A DNA stretch of 64,000 bases from Batkoa obscura (GCA_030770535.1 JASVEC010000007.1:1364001-1428000); one strand, 5' to 3'. Counted from the stretch's first letter, positions 9,968 through 22,840 are shown. The notes: generated from the sequence alone by a model not told the origin. Made by a program: numbers and translations.

Positions 9968-12622
9968 TTAGTTTTCTTCTTCTTCACCATTTGAGTACAT
10001 TGCTGATGGTGGCCTTGGAGCTAATTTACGTGCTACGTGTAGAGGTACTGTGTTAACAGTACATGATGTAACTACTGGAGCTATAGTAGATGATAAGCAT
10101 TAAATACAGATTCAATAATATAGTAAAACTCCTTACCATTTGTATCCCTGTCAATTGAAATTTTCATGAGAGCTTTCATCCAAGCTCTTATTTCCTCAGC
10201 TTCATCCGAGCAAAAATAATGTGATTTATTATGTTGATGCACTAGCTTAAAACAATATTTTCCAGGATTAAGATTTGGGTCTAAAACTGGTTTATAACCC
10301 TTTAAATTTATACTTAATTTCAATTTCTTTAACTTAAATGTATCATAAATCTTTAAATCCGTCCCATTTAATACACAATAACGACTCTTCCATAGCTTGA
10401 TCGCTCCTTCTTGTTTCTTCAAACTACCTTGTACCGTTATCGTACTATCATCACCATTACTTATATAGTTATTTGTGGTATCCGGTTCCACCGTATAACT
10501 TTTGTTGCTTTCTATATTAAAGGTATGGTCATTATTATTATTATCAGTACCATTTTTAGCTTTATTTGATGGTGGTACTCTCCTATTTAATTGTATTAGT
10601 CATTTTTTATTAAATTACTGTCATGTTTTTACCTTTTTTCACTATTGAACAATTTTGATGCAGATAATGAAGCTTTCTATTGTATATTGGTTATATTATA
10701 AAAATTATAGAACAACAATAAATTACTTTAGTAAGTGACATTTGATTCTCATCCTCAGATTCATTATCTGATTCTACTATTTCACTTGTACCAATAACCT
10801 GTAAAATAAATAAATGAATAAATATTTATCCATTAAATTTAATCTTACTTCTGGTAAATTTTGGGAAAAGGACACCTGTTTCTTTAATTGGTTATCAGTT
10901 TTTGGGATGGAAGCAGGGAATTTATATTCTAATGAATTGTTATGTAACGCATTATTGGGTAAAGTTGGTGATTTAGATGATACGGCGGGTGATATTTCAT
11001 TATGATTAGATTCTTCTTGCTCTTCTTCATTTGAAGATTCATTTGACTCTGAGCCTGATTCTTCTTGCTCCTTTTCTTTGTCTTTTGATTTTCCTGAAAG
11101 TATACTTTGTAAGTCAGAGGGTGAAGAAATACCAGCTTCCTAGTTAATTAATTGATTAAAATGTATCATCACTACTAAACAGTATATCTTACCTTTAATA
11201 AATCATGATCATAATCAAAATCAGGCGTTTGCTGTAACCATTTTTCAATATGACTATGACTGTTTGAGTTTTCAATATTATTATTTAAATTTAATTTTTT
11301 TAAACTTGATTCCAAATTAATGGGTTTTCTTTCTTCAACTGGATATATATCTCTATCTTTGTTTATCTAATAACTCATTATAAATATTTATTTTAATTAA
11401 CCTAGCTTATATTAAACTTACTTGTTCTGTTACATTGTTACTTTGACTAGTGTCAGATTTAATAGGGGAAGTTAGATTAGAATCTCCAGAATACATATTG
11501 TAAACGTGGTCCATATTATTTTTGGTTGAATCTGAATGATTAAGTGATGTAATATTATATTTGACTTTAAGTGAGTTGATTGAGTTGTTTAGGTTAAATC
11601 TTTTTCCAAAGGCCAATATTCCAATATCTTTTAATGTATTCAAATCTAATTCTATCAGCTCTTTTCCTGTTATTTCATGTTCTAAATAGCGTTTAATGTT
11701 AATACTATAGTACTATAACTCTATTATATTGTTATTACCTTTAAATAAACTAATAACACTTTGAAACCCAGCCCTTTCCAACCAATCACATACTTCATCA
11801 TTAGACCACAATTTCGGATGAGATTGGGAAGGGTCGGTGTGGACATCATCAATATGAGATAAGCGAACAGAATTACGAAATGAGGAGCGATTTGGGGTCA
11901 AAGGATTATTTGAAGTGAAAGTACGTTTATGACCTTCATTATCAGTTATATTTTGATTGGATCTCACTCTAGTAGAATTGTGTCTTATCAAATTATCATT
12001 ATTGTTATTCAATTCTGTATTATTATGATTATTATTTGTGTCGTTGTTACTGTTCGCATTATTTAGTATTAAGGCTGGTGCTAATGGTGAATAATTACTT
12101 CCTTCTCTTGAATCATAATGGCTAAGTCCTTCTTCTTGGATAAAATTTTGAAATGAGTCTCTCTTTGCGTCTTCATTAATTGGATCACTTAATCTACCAC
12201 CTAACTTACTATATTCTTTTTTATTATTGCTCCCTTGTTCTTTTTTATATAAATTAATATTTTAGAATAATAATAGGCATGTTTTTTAAATTACCTTCAT
12301 TTTCGAGCAATAAATTAGCATATCGATCAACACCGGGATTATTTTGGTTTGGATCTTTGTAAGAAATAAAGTTCATCGGGAATAGTCCGACTTCTCCTCG
12401 GCTATTTTTACCCTAAAATTGGTTAATAACAAGAAATTGATAAAAAAAACAATTTTTTAAGTTAAAAAAGAATACAAAAATAGTTACCTGCCACCAACCA
12501 TCGTTATATAATTCGTCCTTTTCAATGACCCAAATCTTTTCACCTGCAATTAAAGAGATTTCATCTTCAACACTAGCATCAAACTCGTGAATAGCATAAA
12601 CCACTTCCAATTGTTCTTCCAT
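9968..12622 (-). CDS. Boi1/Boi2-like scaffold: SH3, SAM and PH domains
   Basis: A multi-exon gene. The N-terminal SH3 domain is split by an intron after GWWQ: YAIHEFDASVEDEISLIAGE, then GWWQ joined to GKNSRGEVGLFPMNFI. A long Asn/Ser-rich linker follows, then a SAM domain (LWSNDEVCDWLERAGFQS, then ELIELDLNTLKDIGILAFGK). After further low-complexity sequence comes a PH domain (VQGSLKKQEGAIKLWKSRYC, then AEEIRAWMKALM with the conserved Trp). A final exon encodes a proline-bearing acidic tail ending NGEEEEN. SH3-SAM-PH in this order is the signature of fungal Boi proteins, which bind Bem1 and Cdc42, link exocyst to phosphoinositides, and support polarised secretion and the abscission checkpoint. 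The last intron (donor after GATACAAATG, ATAG acceptor) removes an apparent early stop after the PH domain. Confidence 0.9.
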
Positions 12623-13141
12623 AGATTAATAAATAGATTTCAACACTAATTTCAATGGAATTCTTTAAACTTCTAAAATTTTAAGATAAAGATTATTTAA
12701 ATTAAAAACTTCAAAAATGAAATAATGGAGTTTTATTTACTAATTTTATTAGTATTCTTTATTGACTTCATCATGCTATTTTATTGGCTTTTACCGTTAT
12801 TTTGAGTTCTTTTTGGAACTTACAATTTATAAATTGTAGTAAATTGACTAATTAATTAATTAAATATATTGAATTATTACTAATACCAAATAAATTTTAG
12901 GTTACTATATATTGTACATTAAACTTCTATATGTTATAGAATCACATATCAATAAAACAATATACTTTCTTTGTAGTATGTTAAAACTACCTTTATTAAA
13001 GCCGAAATTGTATTAATAAATTATAATTAGTAATAGAATATAATTGTGATTAATAATACACGAATAAAAGCTAAAATTCTAAAGTAAAGGTTTTATTACA
13101 ATCTTCTAAAAAGTTCTTTATATAATCAATACATTAAAACA
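12623..13141. other. Intergenic, 519 bases, divergent promoters
   Basis: Very AT-rich spacer between the divergently transcribed Boi-like and FSH1-like genes. No ORF, RNA or repeat that I can support. Confidence 0.5.
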
Positions 13142-14127
13142 ATGAGCAAATTAAGATTATTGATGTTACATGGCTATACACAAAACAAGGATGTATTTAA
13201 AAAAAAATGCGGGGCTTTGAGAAAAAGTTTAAAAAATTATTGTGAGCTTCGTAAGTAGTTTAAAATTTAGCCTAGAATAGCTTATTAATAAAGTTAGAGT
13301 TTATCGACGCTCCTTTCGAGTTGACGGATAAAGAAGAAATAAAAAAATATAGTGGTAACAGTATAGGAGATGGTAAATAGAAGATAAAACAGATCCAGAA
13401 AATAACAGAACTAATATAAACTTAAAGAAAATGAAAAACAATTAGCTTGGTTTATAAGAAATAGTAACGTGTATGATGGGCTAGACGAATCGGTGGATTA
13501 TTTATTAAAGTTTATAAACGAAAACGTAATATTTATATAGTTTACTTTTAGCATTTTTAATAATAGAAACAGGGTCCATTTGACGGCATATTAGGTTTTT
13601 CACAAGGTAAAATAGAAAAACAAAAGCTAAAAAATAGAGCTAAACAACAAATTAGGAGGAATAATGGCTAGTATAATATCCAAAATGATTGAAGAAGATA
13701 TTGAGGAAATTAAACAAAAATATAACAATATAAACTTATTTAAGTTTAATATTATTGTCTCTGGTTTTCTTCCAAGAGATGAAAGAGCATTAAACTATTA
13801 CAAAAGAAACTCAACTATCCCTTCGTTGTTTATTATTGGTGAAAGAGATGATTTGGTTTTGCCAAGTAATAGTTTCTTTTTTTATACAAAATAGTTACTA
13901 ATCTTATGTAGCAAACTCATTAAAATTAAAAGAAAGATATGATAACGCCACTTTATTAGCTCACGAGGGAGGGTAATTCTTATTATCTTTATTATGAATA
14001 CATTTTATTTTTTATTAGTCATTTCATACCCACAAAAGCGATCTACAAAGCAGAGATTCTTAAGTTTATAAACTTACACGTTAATTTTAATGAACCTGGA
14101 GATAATGGACTTCAAGTCAAATTATAA
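13142..14127 (+). CDS. FSH1-family serine hydrolase
   Basis: A gene of about seven exons with introns of roughly 45-75 bases. Joined in frame it reads MSKLRLLMLHGYTQNKDVFK, then EFIDAPFELT, AWFIRNSNVYDGLDESVDYL, GPFDGILGFSQGG, SGFLPRD, IPSLFIIGERDDLVLP and HEGGHFIPTK. This is the alpha/beta-hydrolase fold of the FSH1/OVCA2 family. The nucleophile is the Ser of GFSQGG, the acid is likely an Asp in GERDDLV, and the His is in GGHFIP. The nucleophile codons lie next to an intron (donor after TCA-CAA-G). Natural substrates are poorly known; human OVCA2 hydrolyses long-chain esters. Length of about 220 residues fits the family. Confidence 0.85.
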
Positions 14128-14225
14128 TAAAAAAACTATTAGGTTACTACATATCTCCATATAATAATTCCTGCTCTTCTATAACTTTCAATAAATAAAA
14201 ACACAAAGCCTTTTTTGTAGCTAAG

Positions 14226-14230
14226 AAAAA
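14226..14230 (-). terminator. Pol III terminator for tRNA-Ser
   Basis: A T5 run on the transcribed strand starts 6 bases after the tRNA 3' end, the usual RNA polymerase III stop signal. Confidence 0.6.
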
Positions 14231-14235
14231 TGATA

Positions 14236-14317
14236 CGACACCCACAGGATTCGAACCTGCGCTCCCAAAGGGAAAAGCCTTAGCAGGGCTCCGCGTTAAC
14301 CACTCCGCCAAGGTGCC
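14236..14317 (-). tRNA. tRNA-Ser(GCT)
   Basis: The reverse strand begins GGCACCTTGGCGGAGTGG and folds as a class II tRNA. The acceptor GGCACCT pairs with GGGTGTC. The D arm contains AGTGGTTAA. The anticodon loop is CTGCTAA, closed by GAGCC/GGCTT, so the anticodon is GCT. The long variable arm has CCC-TTT-GGG, and the T arm is CAGG-TTCGAAT-CCTG. It reads AGC/AGT serine codons. No intron; 82 bases without CCA. Confidence 0.95.
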
Positions 14318-14497
14318 TTATTATTACTAGTTTATAATAATATATATTGGCTTTTATTTTATAATTTTAATTTAACTATTTGTGGAGTTTGGCCTCAGAA
14401 TGAACCAGAAAAAAATAAATTCACTAAAAAATTTTAAAGTACAATTTTATTCATTTTAAATTCTATTGAACTTTCAGTAATTTGATTATAATTCAAG

Positions 14498-15373
14498 AGT
14501 AATTCATTAATACCTAACTCTATTATCCTATTGATTTATTTAATCTTTTTTACTTAGTGAATGACTATAACTCGGATGAAGACATGAACATGTATTGGAT
14601 AGAATGGTTTCTTCAAAATAAAGGAAACGACTACTTATGCGAAGTAGACGAAGACTTTATCTTAGATAGGTTTAATTTAACTGGGCTGTCTTCCCTTGTT
14701 CCTTATTTTTCTCATGCTGTAGACCTTATTACAGATAGATTCGGTATAATTTTTATGGTCTATTTTTAATTATAATTATAATATTTATACTTATTTCTAT
14801 ATAGAACCAGTTTCGGAATCAATTAGAGAATCGGTTGGAGAAGCAGCTGCTAAATTATATGGTTTAATCCATGCTAGATATATAATAACTGCTAGAGGCT
14901 TAATGAAAATGGTAAGTTATAATAATTCTAAAAAATCCAAAGAAATTAATAAACTTCAGTCTGATAAATACCGTAGTGGAGAGTTTGGAAGGTGTCCACG
15001 AGTACTTTGTCGAGGTACTTTTGTTTTACCAATGGGCCAAAGTGATACTTTTGGAGAATCCAGGGCACGTTTATATTGTCCAAAATGTGAAGATATCTAT
15101 TTACCAAAGTCAACAAGACATGCTAGTTTAGATGGAGCTATCTTTGGCACCACTTTTGCTCCCTTTTTCTTTTTATCTTACCCTACTTTTATACCCCGTA
15201 AATCGCCTTTTGAGCAATACCAACCTAAAATTTTCGGTTTCCATACCCACTCCTCAGCTACTGTATTCCGTCTCCAATATACTGAAATGAACAAAGAGTT
15301 TCAAGAAAAGGCTAAAAATAGATTTAAAAAGGTTGAGCATAGTGAGATGGGAGGGGAAGAACGTTCAGAATAA
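14498..15373 (+). CDS. CKB1: Casein kinase 2 regulatory (beta) subunit
   Basis: CK2 beta dimerises and holds two catalytic CK2 alpha subunits. Visible: [31 protein letters not shown], given here as two halves of the standard N-terminal block, the acidic loop, a zinc finger with cysteine pairs in RCPRVLC and [11 protein letters not shown], and [12 protein letters not shown] with the C-terminal alpha-binding segment. A 55-60-base intron splits Phe from [10 protein letters not shown]. The body of the frame has no usual ATG before MNMYWIE; the natural start MNDYNSDED appears only if a 5'-UTR intron (14499-14557, GTAATT...TTAG) joins a final A at 14498 to TG, so the start codon would be split by an intron. 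The family call is certain; the split start is an inference. Confidence 0.92.
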
Positions 15374-15574
15374 AATAAAAAAACTATTGTTATTGTTAAA
15401 AGTTTTTACAACCTTATATTAAATTAAATTTTATTTCATGATGTGATAATAATAAAAATAATAAAGAAAAATAATTGATTAAAAAATTAATTTAATAAAA
15501 AAAGTGGATTATAGATAAATTACAGTATAGAATGAAGCTATAAAGCTACTAAAAGAAGTAAAATTAGCGGATTA

Positions 15575-18063
15575 TTATTCACGATCAATCACGGTATTAG
15601 AGGGTGAAAGTGATAAATCTCTTTCCAATATTTCTTTATAACATTGTGCTTTTTGAAGTTCCAAATAATAAGATTTAAGTCGAAATTGAATATTATGGCC
15701 TGCTCCCTTAGCTCTTTCTTTGGTAGACTTAGTAAAGGCTACCATAATTCCCATTTGTTTCAATAATAGAAGATCCCCATCAATTCGCTCTTGAATGTTT
15801 TGAATCTGTTTATCAAGTAAACTTACATTTTCTTTTATCACTTTGCTTCTCAACTCTTCATCATTGTTATCTTCAAAGTCAAATGAATCCAATTGTGGTA
15901 AGGATTTTTTCCACATATTGAATGCTTTACTTGATACTCCGCGTGGAAGTACATTGGCCGATTTAAAGGCAGCGGTAAAATTAATTTTAGTCATCCATTC
16001 AGTCATATCACCTTTCGACTCACATCTAAAAAGGTATTGTCTTCCATCGCTTGTAACGAATCGGAACACATGAGGATGTTTAGTATATTCCCTATCCAAA
16101 ACAACAATTGAGTTAGCCACGGAAGTAATAGAATAGGGTTGGGGTGCAGGTGAAGTAGAATCTAAATGTTCACTACGTGTACGCATAGTAGATACTTCTT
16201 TAAAAAGTACTAATTGAGATCCAGCTAATACCACCCAAAATTCACGCCATGACCTTAAATGAGTTTTATGACCAGCTTCATTTAAATCTGATTTACGCAA
16301 TAATAAACCTTCTTTAAGACATTGTAACTCGGAGATATCTGCACTTTCATCCAAATATTGTATTGAGAATCCGGAGACTGGCCTTGCTTTTACTTTATGT
16401 TGGAAATGTGGTTGAATACCTCGAACTTTAATTTTAAATGGATTTTTTATTAAAGCATCACTAAATACATTTTGGGAACTACGATAAGTGTATGGTGATC
16501 TTTCTGGTACTATGGATCCTAATATGCTTGCTACTTTTACAGCTGCATGTACCTAATTTTAATTTAATTTAATTTTAACTATTACTATTACTATTAAAAA
16601 TATAGTTACCTGATTGACAATTACTTGAGAACCTTTTGACCAATTTAATTTATTTGAATCATGAATCTTCTTTAACCAAGAACGTTTCCCACTTTTACCA
16701 GAAATATTTAGTGAACGAACAGATCTAGTATCATCATCATCAATAAAAAATTCGACATTTGTTACATTATCATAAAGGATCTAATTAATAAATGAATTAA
16801 AAAAAAAACATTATAATAAACTTTTACTTCCAATACTTCTCTGGGAATAGTGCTTCCATTATCTAACTGTTTAGTTTGCTTAATGTATTCTTCTTTACTC
16901 ATTTTATGCTTCACTAATTTATTATGTGCATCGGTATGTAACAATAGCAATGAAAATGATAAAGTATATACAAGGTCTACAAAATAATAGGTAAAATTAA
17001 ATAGACTAGTAACAAAAACAAAATTACCTGGAGAAGCAAACAATTCCTTATTGACTTCATAATACCTTTTAGAAAATACAGAAATAATTCGATCGATTTG
17101 TTGTGCTTCTTTAGGTAAATGTAATACACTTAATAAATTTCTAATCAATATGTTAGTATAAATTATAATTAGTTTAAATGATTTATAGTTACCTTAATGC
17201 CATATCAATTGATTGATCTTTAAAATCTAAATCTTCCATAAAAGTATCCAGTACTTTACTATGAAATTCATCTCTAAATTTGATTAAAAAATTAGTATAA
17301 ATCTCTTAATTCTTCTTATTTCCACTTACTTTTTAGATAATAAAGAACCAAGTTGATTTCTATTAAACGTATTTTCCAAATAATGTAGGTATTCTTTGGG
17401 ATCCTGCATTTCATTAGGTGGAATAGGTTTAACGTTGGGTGGGCCATTAAGTTGTAACGCTGTTATAGGAGGAGAAGTAACAAGTGGACTTGATTTACCT
17501 TTAAGGCTATTAGAACTTGACGATTTTTCATTGTTCATTGCTTTTTGGCAGTTAGCCTCTGCTTTAACTTCATTCTTTAACATTTCATGTTCGGAAGGTG
17601 TTAAAGAGTCTGTTGACCTTCTAATTTCACTAGTTGCTACTGAACTTACATCTGTAAGGTCATCCACCGTAAATGATTGATCTTGTAAAGATTGGATATC
17701 ACTATCACTATCTGTTTCAAAACTTAATCTTGGTAAATCCAGCCTTAATTTTTCGATATCTTTAATTATGCCTTGAAACTTTTCTTCGGGTGCAGCTTTA
17801 AAATGATACATAGAATGTCGTTTATTAAGACTCTTATTATTCATTGAATACCTCGATGCAGATAATGTAGAAGCTAAACTAGATGATGATGGTACACTTC
17901 TTATTGGCATAATTTTACTATCATCACTTGATAAACTACGATTATCTAAAGTGGATGGGGAAGCTTTATACTGTTCCGTTGTAAATAAATAAGTAGGTTC
18001 TGAGTTTGATATGGATAAAAAAGTCAAATGTTTATCTTGGTTTGGTTTATTTAGTTTATCCAT
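15575..18063 (-). CDS. ARF guanine-nucleotide exchange factor, Sec7-PH (EFA6/PSD or Yel1 type)
   Basis: A multi-exon gene. About 245 residues of Ser-rich, probably disordered sequence come first. A Sec7 domain follows: the glutamic-finger block [20 protein letters not shown], then [20 protein letters not shown] (the family's LNTDLHN-like motif) and [15 protein letters not shown]. After a linker comes a PH domain ([20 protein letters not shown], then [11 protein letters not shown] and [17 protein letters not shown] with [11 protein letters not shown]), and then a C-terminal helical segment ([20 protein letters not shown]). The Sec7-PH-coiled-coil order marks the EFA6/PSD group, which activates ARF6-class GTPases at the plasma membrane; yeast Yel1 acts on Arf3 at the bud. 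One internal intron lies within the Sec7 domain after FASPG. Confidence 0.9.
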
Positions 18064-19633
18064 TATAGATTGGATTATGTAGTAGAGATAGAATAAGTGA
18101 GATAATTAATTAAAATGGGTTTCTATTAATTTTCATTCAAAATAGTAATAAAAGACATTTAAAATTATTATAGCCCCTATTTTTAGTAGCTTTAGAAAAA
18201 ATTAGCCTTCGTTTATATTTGTTTGATTGGAACATATTTTAAATAATTTCCATATAAGTGATTTTAACGTTTTTTGGAACCAATGAAAGTCCATTTCTTT
18301 GTTGTAATAAATTAACTATCTTTTCTTCCCCAATGAAATAATGAACTGTAGGCTGGATCGAAATCTAGATAAACCTCCATCTTTTTGAATATTATTGAAT
18401 TCAACGATAATGTGTAATATATTAAATATTAAAGATTCATGTTTATATTAAATTTTAACAATTATAAATATTTCAAATTGTTTGAATGCTAATCACAAAT
18501 ATTTAATTGATTAGTTTACTTTTTTTGATATTATTCTTTGAGTTCTGAATATTCTAATCTATTGATTCACATTCTATAAATAGTTTGTTACTATTAATAA
18601 ATTTTAAAATTTTATTCAAACTCCACCTTCCATTATTTACGAACTAAATAAACAAGTTTTACCTTATTTAAAAGTGTTTGAATTAAATTTAATATAGCAA
18701 ATTGTATATCCTACATCATATGTTGTACACTTTATATAGTATTTAGTTATTTTTTTTATCCATTTAATAATAAATTTTATTTAGAAAGCCTTTAAATTTA
18801 TATTTTATTCTAAAATGAATAACTTACATATTAGTAAAAAAGATTATAATCTTTTTTATAAAAATAATTGAAATAAAATAAACAAGTTTTTGATATTAAA
18901 AGTATACCGACTAGTTTAAATAACACACAAGGATAAAGATCATTGAAAAAATTGAACTGTCAATTCTAAATTGTAAGTTTAAAAACTAATATCATTTATT
19001 ACTTACTTTACTTTTAATTTTATTTTGATAGCATATAAACTCCACTCAATCGACAACTTTTTATCATTGCCAAAAATATCTTTTATTCCTAATGTTATTT
19101 TATAATAATATTAGAAAAAATATTATCAATTTAATGTTATTATTTTTGAGTTTATACAATTTTGAAATGAATTTTCAAATACTAAAAGTTTCATAGTAGT
19201 TCAATAAGTTTGATATAATTTTCTTAAAAACTTTTAAAATAAATTTCAAGTTTTATTATGATTGTTAAACGCAAAAAATAGATTGGTATAAACAACTATT
19301 AATGCTTTCACATTTCGATAGTCTCAATGGGAGGTGGAGCTTTGAAGACTTAATTACATGTGGCTATCAATACTATAACTAAACATTTAGCCCATTCTCC
19401 ATTCCTATACTATAACTCATTCAACCTCAAACATTTTCCATTCAAATTTGGCAACTAATTTTCCTAATTCACTGATTACCACATAATTTCAGTTTCCAAG
19501 CTTTCCAGCCATCAATTTGATCCACCAATAAAACCCTTAGTTTTAGTTTTCAAATATGAATTCGCCATCACCAGCCAAGTCTTCAACAAGATTCAATAAG
19601 CTTAATTTCTTATCTTTAAAAAATTAAAATAAA
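18064..19633. other. Intergenic, about 1.57 kb
   Basis: Divergent spacer between the ARF-GEF and the J-protein genes. Strongly AT-rich with long A and T runs. The last 300 bases before 19634 are richer in C and look like promoter/leader. No ORF, RNA gene or repeat that I can support. Confidence 0.5.
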
Positions 19634-21090
19634 ATGGCTAAATCGGTTATCTGGTCCCGAAAACCATTATATTGTACTGTGGTATGTAACTCATGTAATT
19701 TAGCAGTAGAATTTTCACCACCTACTGAATTGACCCAATTTCTTAATATTGGTTGTTATGCTTGTCATGCTGTATTTGAAGTACCAAGCTCAGGTTTATT
19801 AGGGTTTAACAAAGAAAATAAAGAAAATAAAGAAAATAAAGAAAGTAGTAAAAGTAAGAGTGGTACAACCTCACCTAGGATGGGTAGAGGAACAGGTAAG
19901 ATTATAATGTTGGGATTTTAATTTGGTATTGATAGATAAACTTTTAGATAAAAACCCAGTTTCTATGGAATATTATGAAATCTTAGGAGTATCAGCTACT
20001 GCAAGCGGAGGTGAGATAAAGAAAGCTTATTATGTCTTAGCTATGAAATATCATCCGGATAAAAATCAAGAAGAAGGGGCTGAAGAAATGGTAGGTTTAT
20101 TGCTATTCGTCGAATATAAAATTAATATTTTAATTTCTCTTTTAATTTTATTTAGTTTAAAAAAATATCGGATGCTTATCAAACATTATCTGACCCTAAA
20201 TTACGTCAAAAATATAACGAGTTTGGACCAGATAAGAATGTAACACCAGAAGGCGGATTTAGTAAGTAGAAATGACTATTTTTGAAAGTTTTTTATTTAT
20301 ATTTTATTTAGTGGATCCTGATGAGTTCTTTAAACAAAGTTTTGGCGGTGAAGCGTTTTATGATATTATTGGAGAAATTTATTTAGCTAAAGACTTTAAA
20401 AAGATGATGAATAATCCAGAAGAGGAGGGTGCCGTTGAAGAAAAGAAGTTGACAAAAGAAGAACAAAAGAAAAAGGATGAAGAAGAATCTTCAGCAAGAG
20501 AAGAAGCTATGATTGAAAGGATAGAATATCTAACAGGTACATTGTTAGCTAAAATAAGGAATTATATCGAAGGAGATGTTAAAACAAGAGATATGGAATT
20601 TCGTAAACAAATTGAATTGGAAGTGGAAGATTTAAAAGTAGCTTCCTTTGGTACTGAAATACTAAAAGCAGTTGGTACCATTTATTCACAAAAAGCAACA
20701 AGATATCTTGAATCCTTGAAGACTCCAAAGTTATTTAGTTATTTTAAAGAAACTGGACATTATTTTGGTGATGCATTTAATACCTTTAATGATACTGTAT
20801 CCGCTATTAAATCCACGGCACAATTACAAAGGACTGGTGATCTATTGATGAATGCGGATAAAGAGGGTATTGATATGGCTAAAAAATCACAATTAGAGGA
20901 AGAATTTGCTCAAAAAGGCTTAGATCTTATTTGGATGGGTTCTCGTATTGAAGTACAAGGAGTTATTCGTCGAGTTTGTGATAAAATATTAAGCGAAGAT
21001 TTAAAAAATAAAGAAGAAATAAGATTAAGAGCTATGGCACTTAGTATCATTGGGGAAATTTACAAAACGGCCGATTTACAAAAGCAATAA
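19634..21090 (+). CDS. J-domain co-chaperone, Caj1/Djp1 family
   Basis: Exons: 19634-19895, 19936-20090, 20156-20261, 20312-21090. A Cys-bearing N-terminal extension ([24 protein letters not shown]: two CxxC pairs, possibly zinc-binding, about 30 residues apart) precedes a KENKENKEN tract. The J domain follows: [20 protein letters not shown], then MKYHPDKNQ with the HPD triad. [20 protein letters not shown] and the long helical DnaJ-X domain (to ADLQKQ) follow, as in yeast Caj1 and Djp1. These stimulate Hsp70 and help deliver membrane or peroxisomal proteins. A CxxC-CxxC module in front of the J domain is not part of yeast Caj1/Djp1 and deserves notice; it resembles short zinc ribbons seen in some fungal J-proteins. 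Confidence 0.92.
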
Positions 21091-21159
21091 ATTAAATGAA
21101 TAAAAATCCAAGCTTTTCTTAGGATTTATAATTTATAATTTTTTTATTACTGTTTTTAA

Positions 21160-22707
21160 TTATAATTTGATAATTTCAACTTGTGTTCTATTTGAAAATT
21201 CTTGACTTGGGTCTTCTTCAATACCTTCTAAATCTTCTGGATTAATTTTTATTATAGCAAATGTACCCATACTTTGTCCAGAACATAAGGTACCAGGATT
21301 AACGACAATTGTATCTTTGTTTGAAATTATCTACATCGAAGTTAATAGATAATATAAAAATAAATACTAAATCTTACCTTACAAAAAGGATGTAGCTTAG
21401 ATGGAAGTAATAGAAAATTCGGTTTTTTATCTAAAGTAATAGAATTAAGATTGGATAAATCCACATCAAATTCTTCTGGATAAGGATAAATTGGTAAAGA
21501 GTGATATTGATCTAATAAATGTTCTGATAACAAACTCATACGCGGTTTTGTTTGCCCTACTGAACATTCGGTCATTGACATAGCTAACAGTACATCAATT
21601 GATTGGGCTAAAAACGAAGCTTGATTAAGTTTAAAAAAAGCTGGATTAGAAGCGGTATAAATATTAGGGTGTAGTAATTGTAATTTGACTCCTTTTTTAA
21701 ATCCTGGTTGAGGGAAAATAGTATATGGATGAAATACATCTTTTGTAGATGGTATTAATAGGACTTTACAATTAGATTTTGATTGGACAAATTGGGATAA
21801 TAAATTGCTAATTTGTGTAGTAAAGGTAGGTATTGAACCTGGATATCGGTTAGATATTACTTTGGGATGGTCATCCGCTAAGAAGGGTCCAATTAAGACT
21901 AATGTTTGGCAATTGATTGTATTACTTGATATATAATTTAATAAATCTTTTAAAGGCTCGAATTTTAAATTGTTATCCAAAGTAAATGGCCCTGTAGCAA
22001 CCACTGTAGTTGAACCTTTACTGCTTTGTATTTCATCTTTAGGTAAACTTGGTGGTTGTATTATTTGATTAATGATAAATTCTTTACCCGAAGGATTTTT
22101 ACCTTTTAAAGCTATTACCTGCCCAGGAAAAAAAGAAAATTGATTCAATTGTTGAATATTTAATAATACTTTAGTAAAATTATTATTAACTAAAGCTTCA
22201 AAGTAAATGTTATCTTTATCTAATTTAGTTAATTGGCTATCTTCTGTTTGATCATAAGAGATTCGTCCAATACAATAAATATCTTGCTGACTAGTTGAGC
22301 TTGGATCTGAGAATGTGATTTCTTTCTCAGAATTCTCATTTTTTAGTTTGAATAGAATTTTCTCTCCTAAGTCATAGATTCTATCTTCTAGATTCAAAGT
22401 CCAATCCGTTATATTTGCTTTCATATACCGATGTTCATTTTCTTTTTTAAATATGTCTTCAACTTCCAATTGGACCTCTTCTGTATTGTTACCAGTATAT
22501 TCAAACTCATCATGTAATTTGGCTATGATTTTTTTGGTTGCAAACTCTTGTTTTATAGATATTGAGTTATTGTCTATTTGTGTTAAATCAATATTCGATT
22601 CAATTCTCTCTTTCTTTATAGGCTCCGTTTTTGGTTTACTATAGATAATAAATATGGGTTAATAATAGGTTTTATTTAATCTATCTAATTTATTAATATT
22701 ACAACAT
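21160..22707 (-). CDS. POL12: DNA polymerase alpha B subunit (POLA2/Pol12)
   Basis: Main exons: 22640-21378 (approximate left start) and 21330-21160, plus a predicted 5-base coding exon 22707-22703 (ATGTT) joined to T-AAA-CCA, giving MFKPKTEPIKKE. An OB-fold region comes first (DIYCIGRISYD, FFPGQVIALKGKNPSGKEFI). The inactive calcineurin-like phosphoesterase domain follows (TVVATGPFTL, LVLIGPFLADDHP, VLLIPSTKDVFHPYTIFPQP, then VNPGTLCSGQSMGTFAIIKI), as in Pol12. The subunit tethers the catalytic subunit and primase for Okazaki-fragment initiation. The protein lacks the N-terminal globular domain of about 80-100 residues usual in human p70 and yeast Pol12; only about 130 bases separate its start from the divergent Furry gene, so there is little room for more exons. 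Confidence 0.9.
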
Positions 22708-22840
22708 AATTTTTAATAATTTTTTGGAAAGAACAAAATATTTCAACAGATAAATAATAAATTCCTCAATTTGAATTTGAATTTCATTTCATTTTCAAAA
22801 AAAAAACCAAAACTTTTACTTCATTAATCTAAAAAAAAGC

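Noticed and set aside
12413-12500. Extension of the SH3 frame after GWWQ with a hydrophobic tail
   Set aside because: It is retained intron; splicing joins GWWQ to GKNSRGEVGLFPMNF, completing the SH3 domain.
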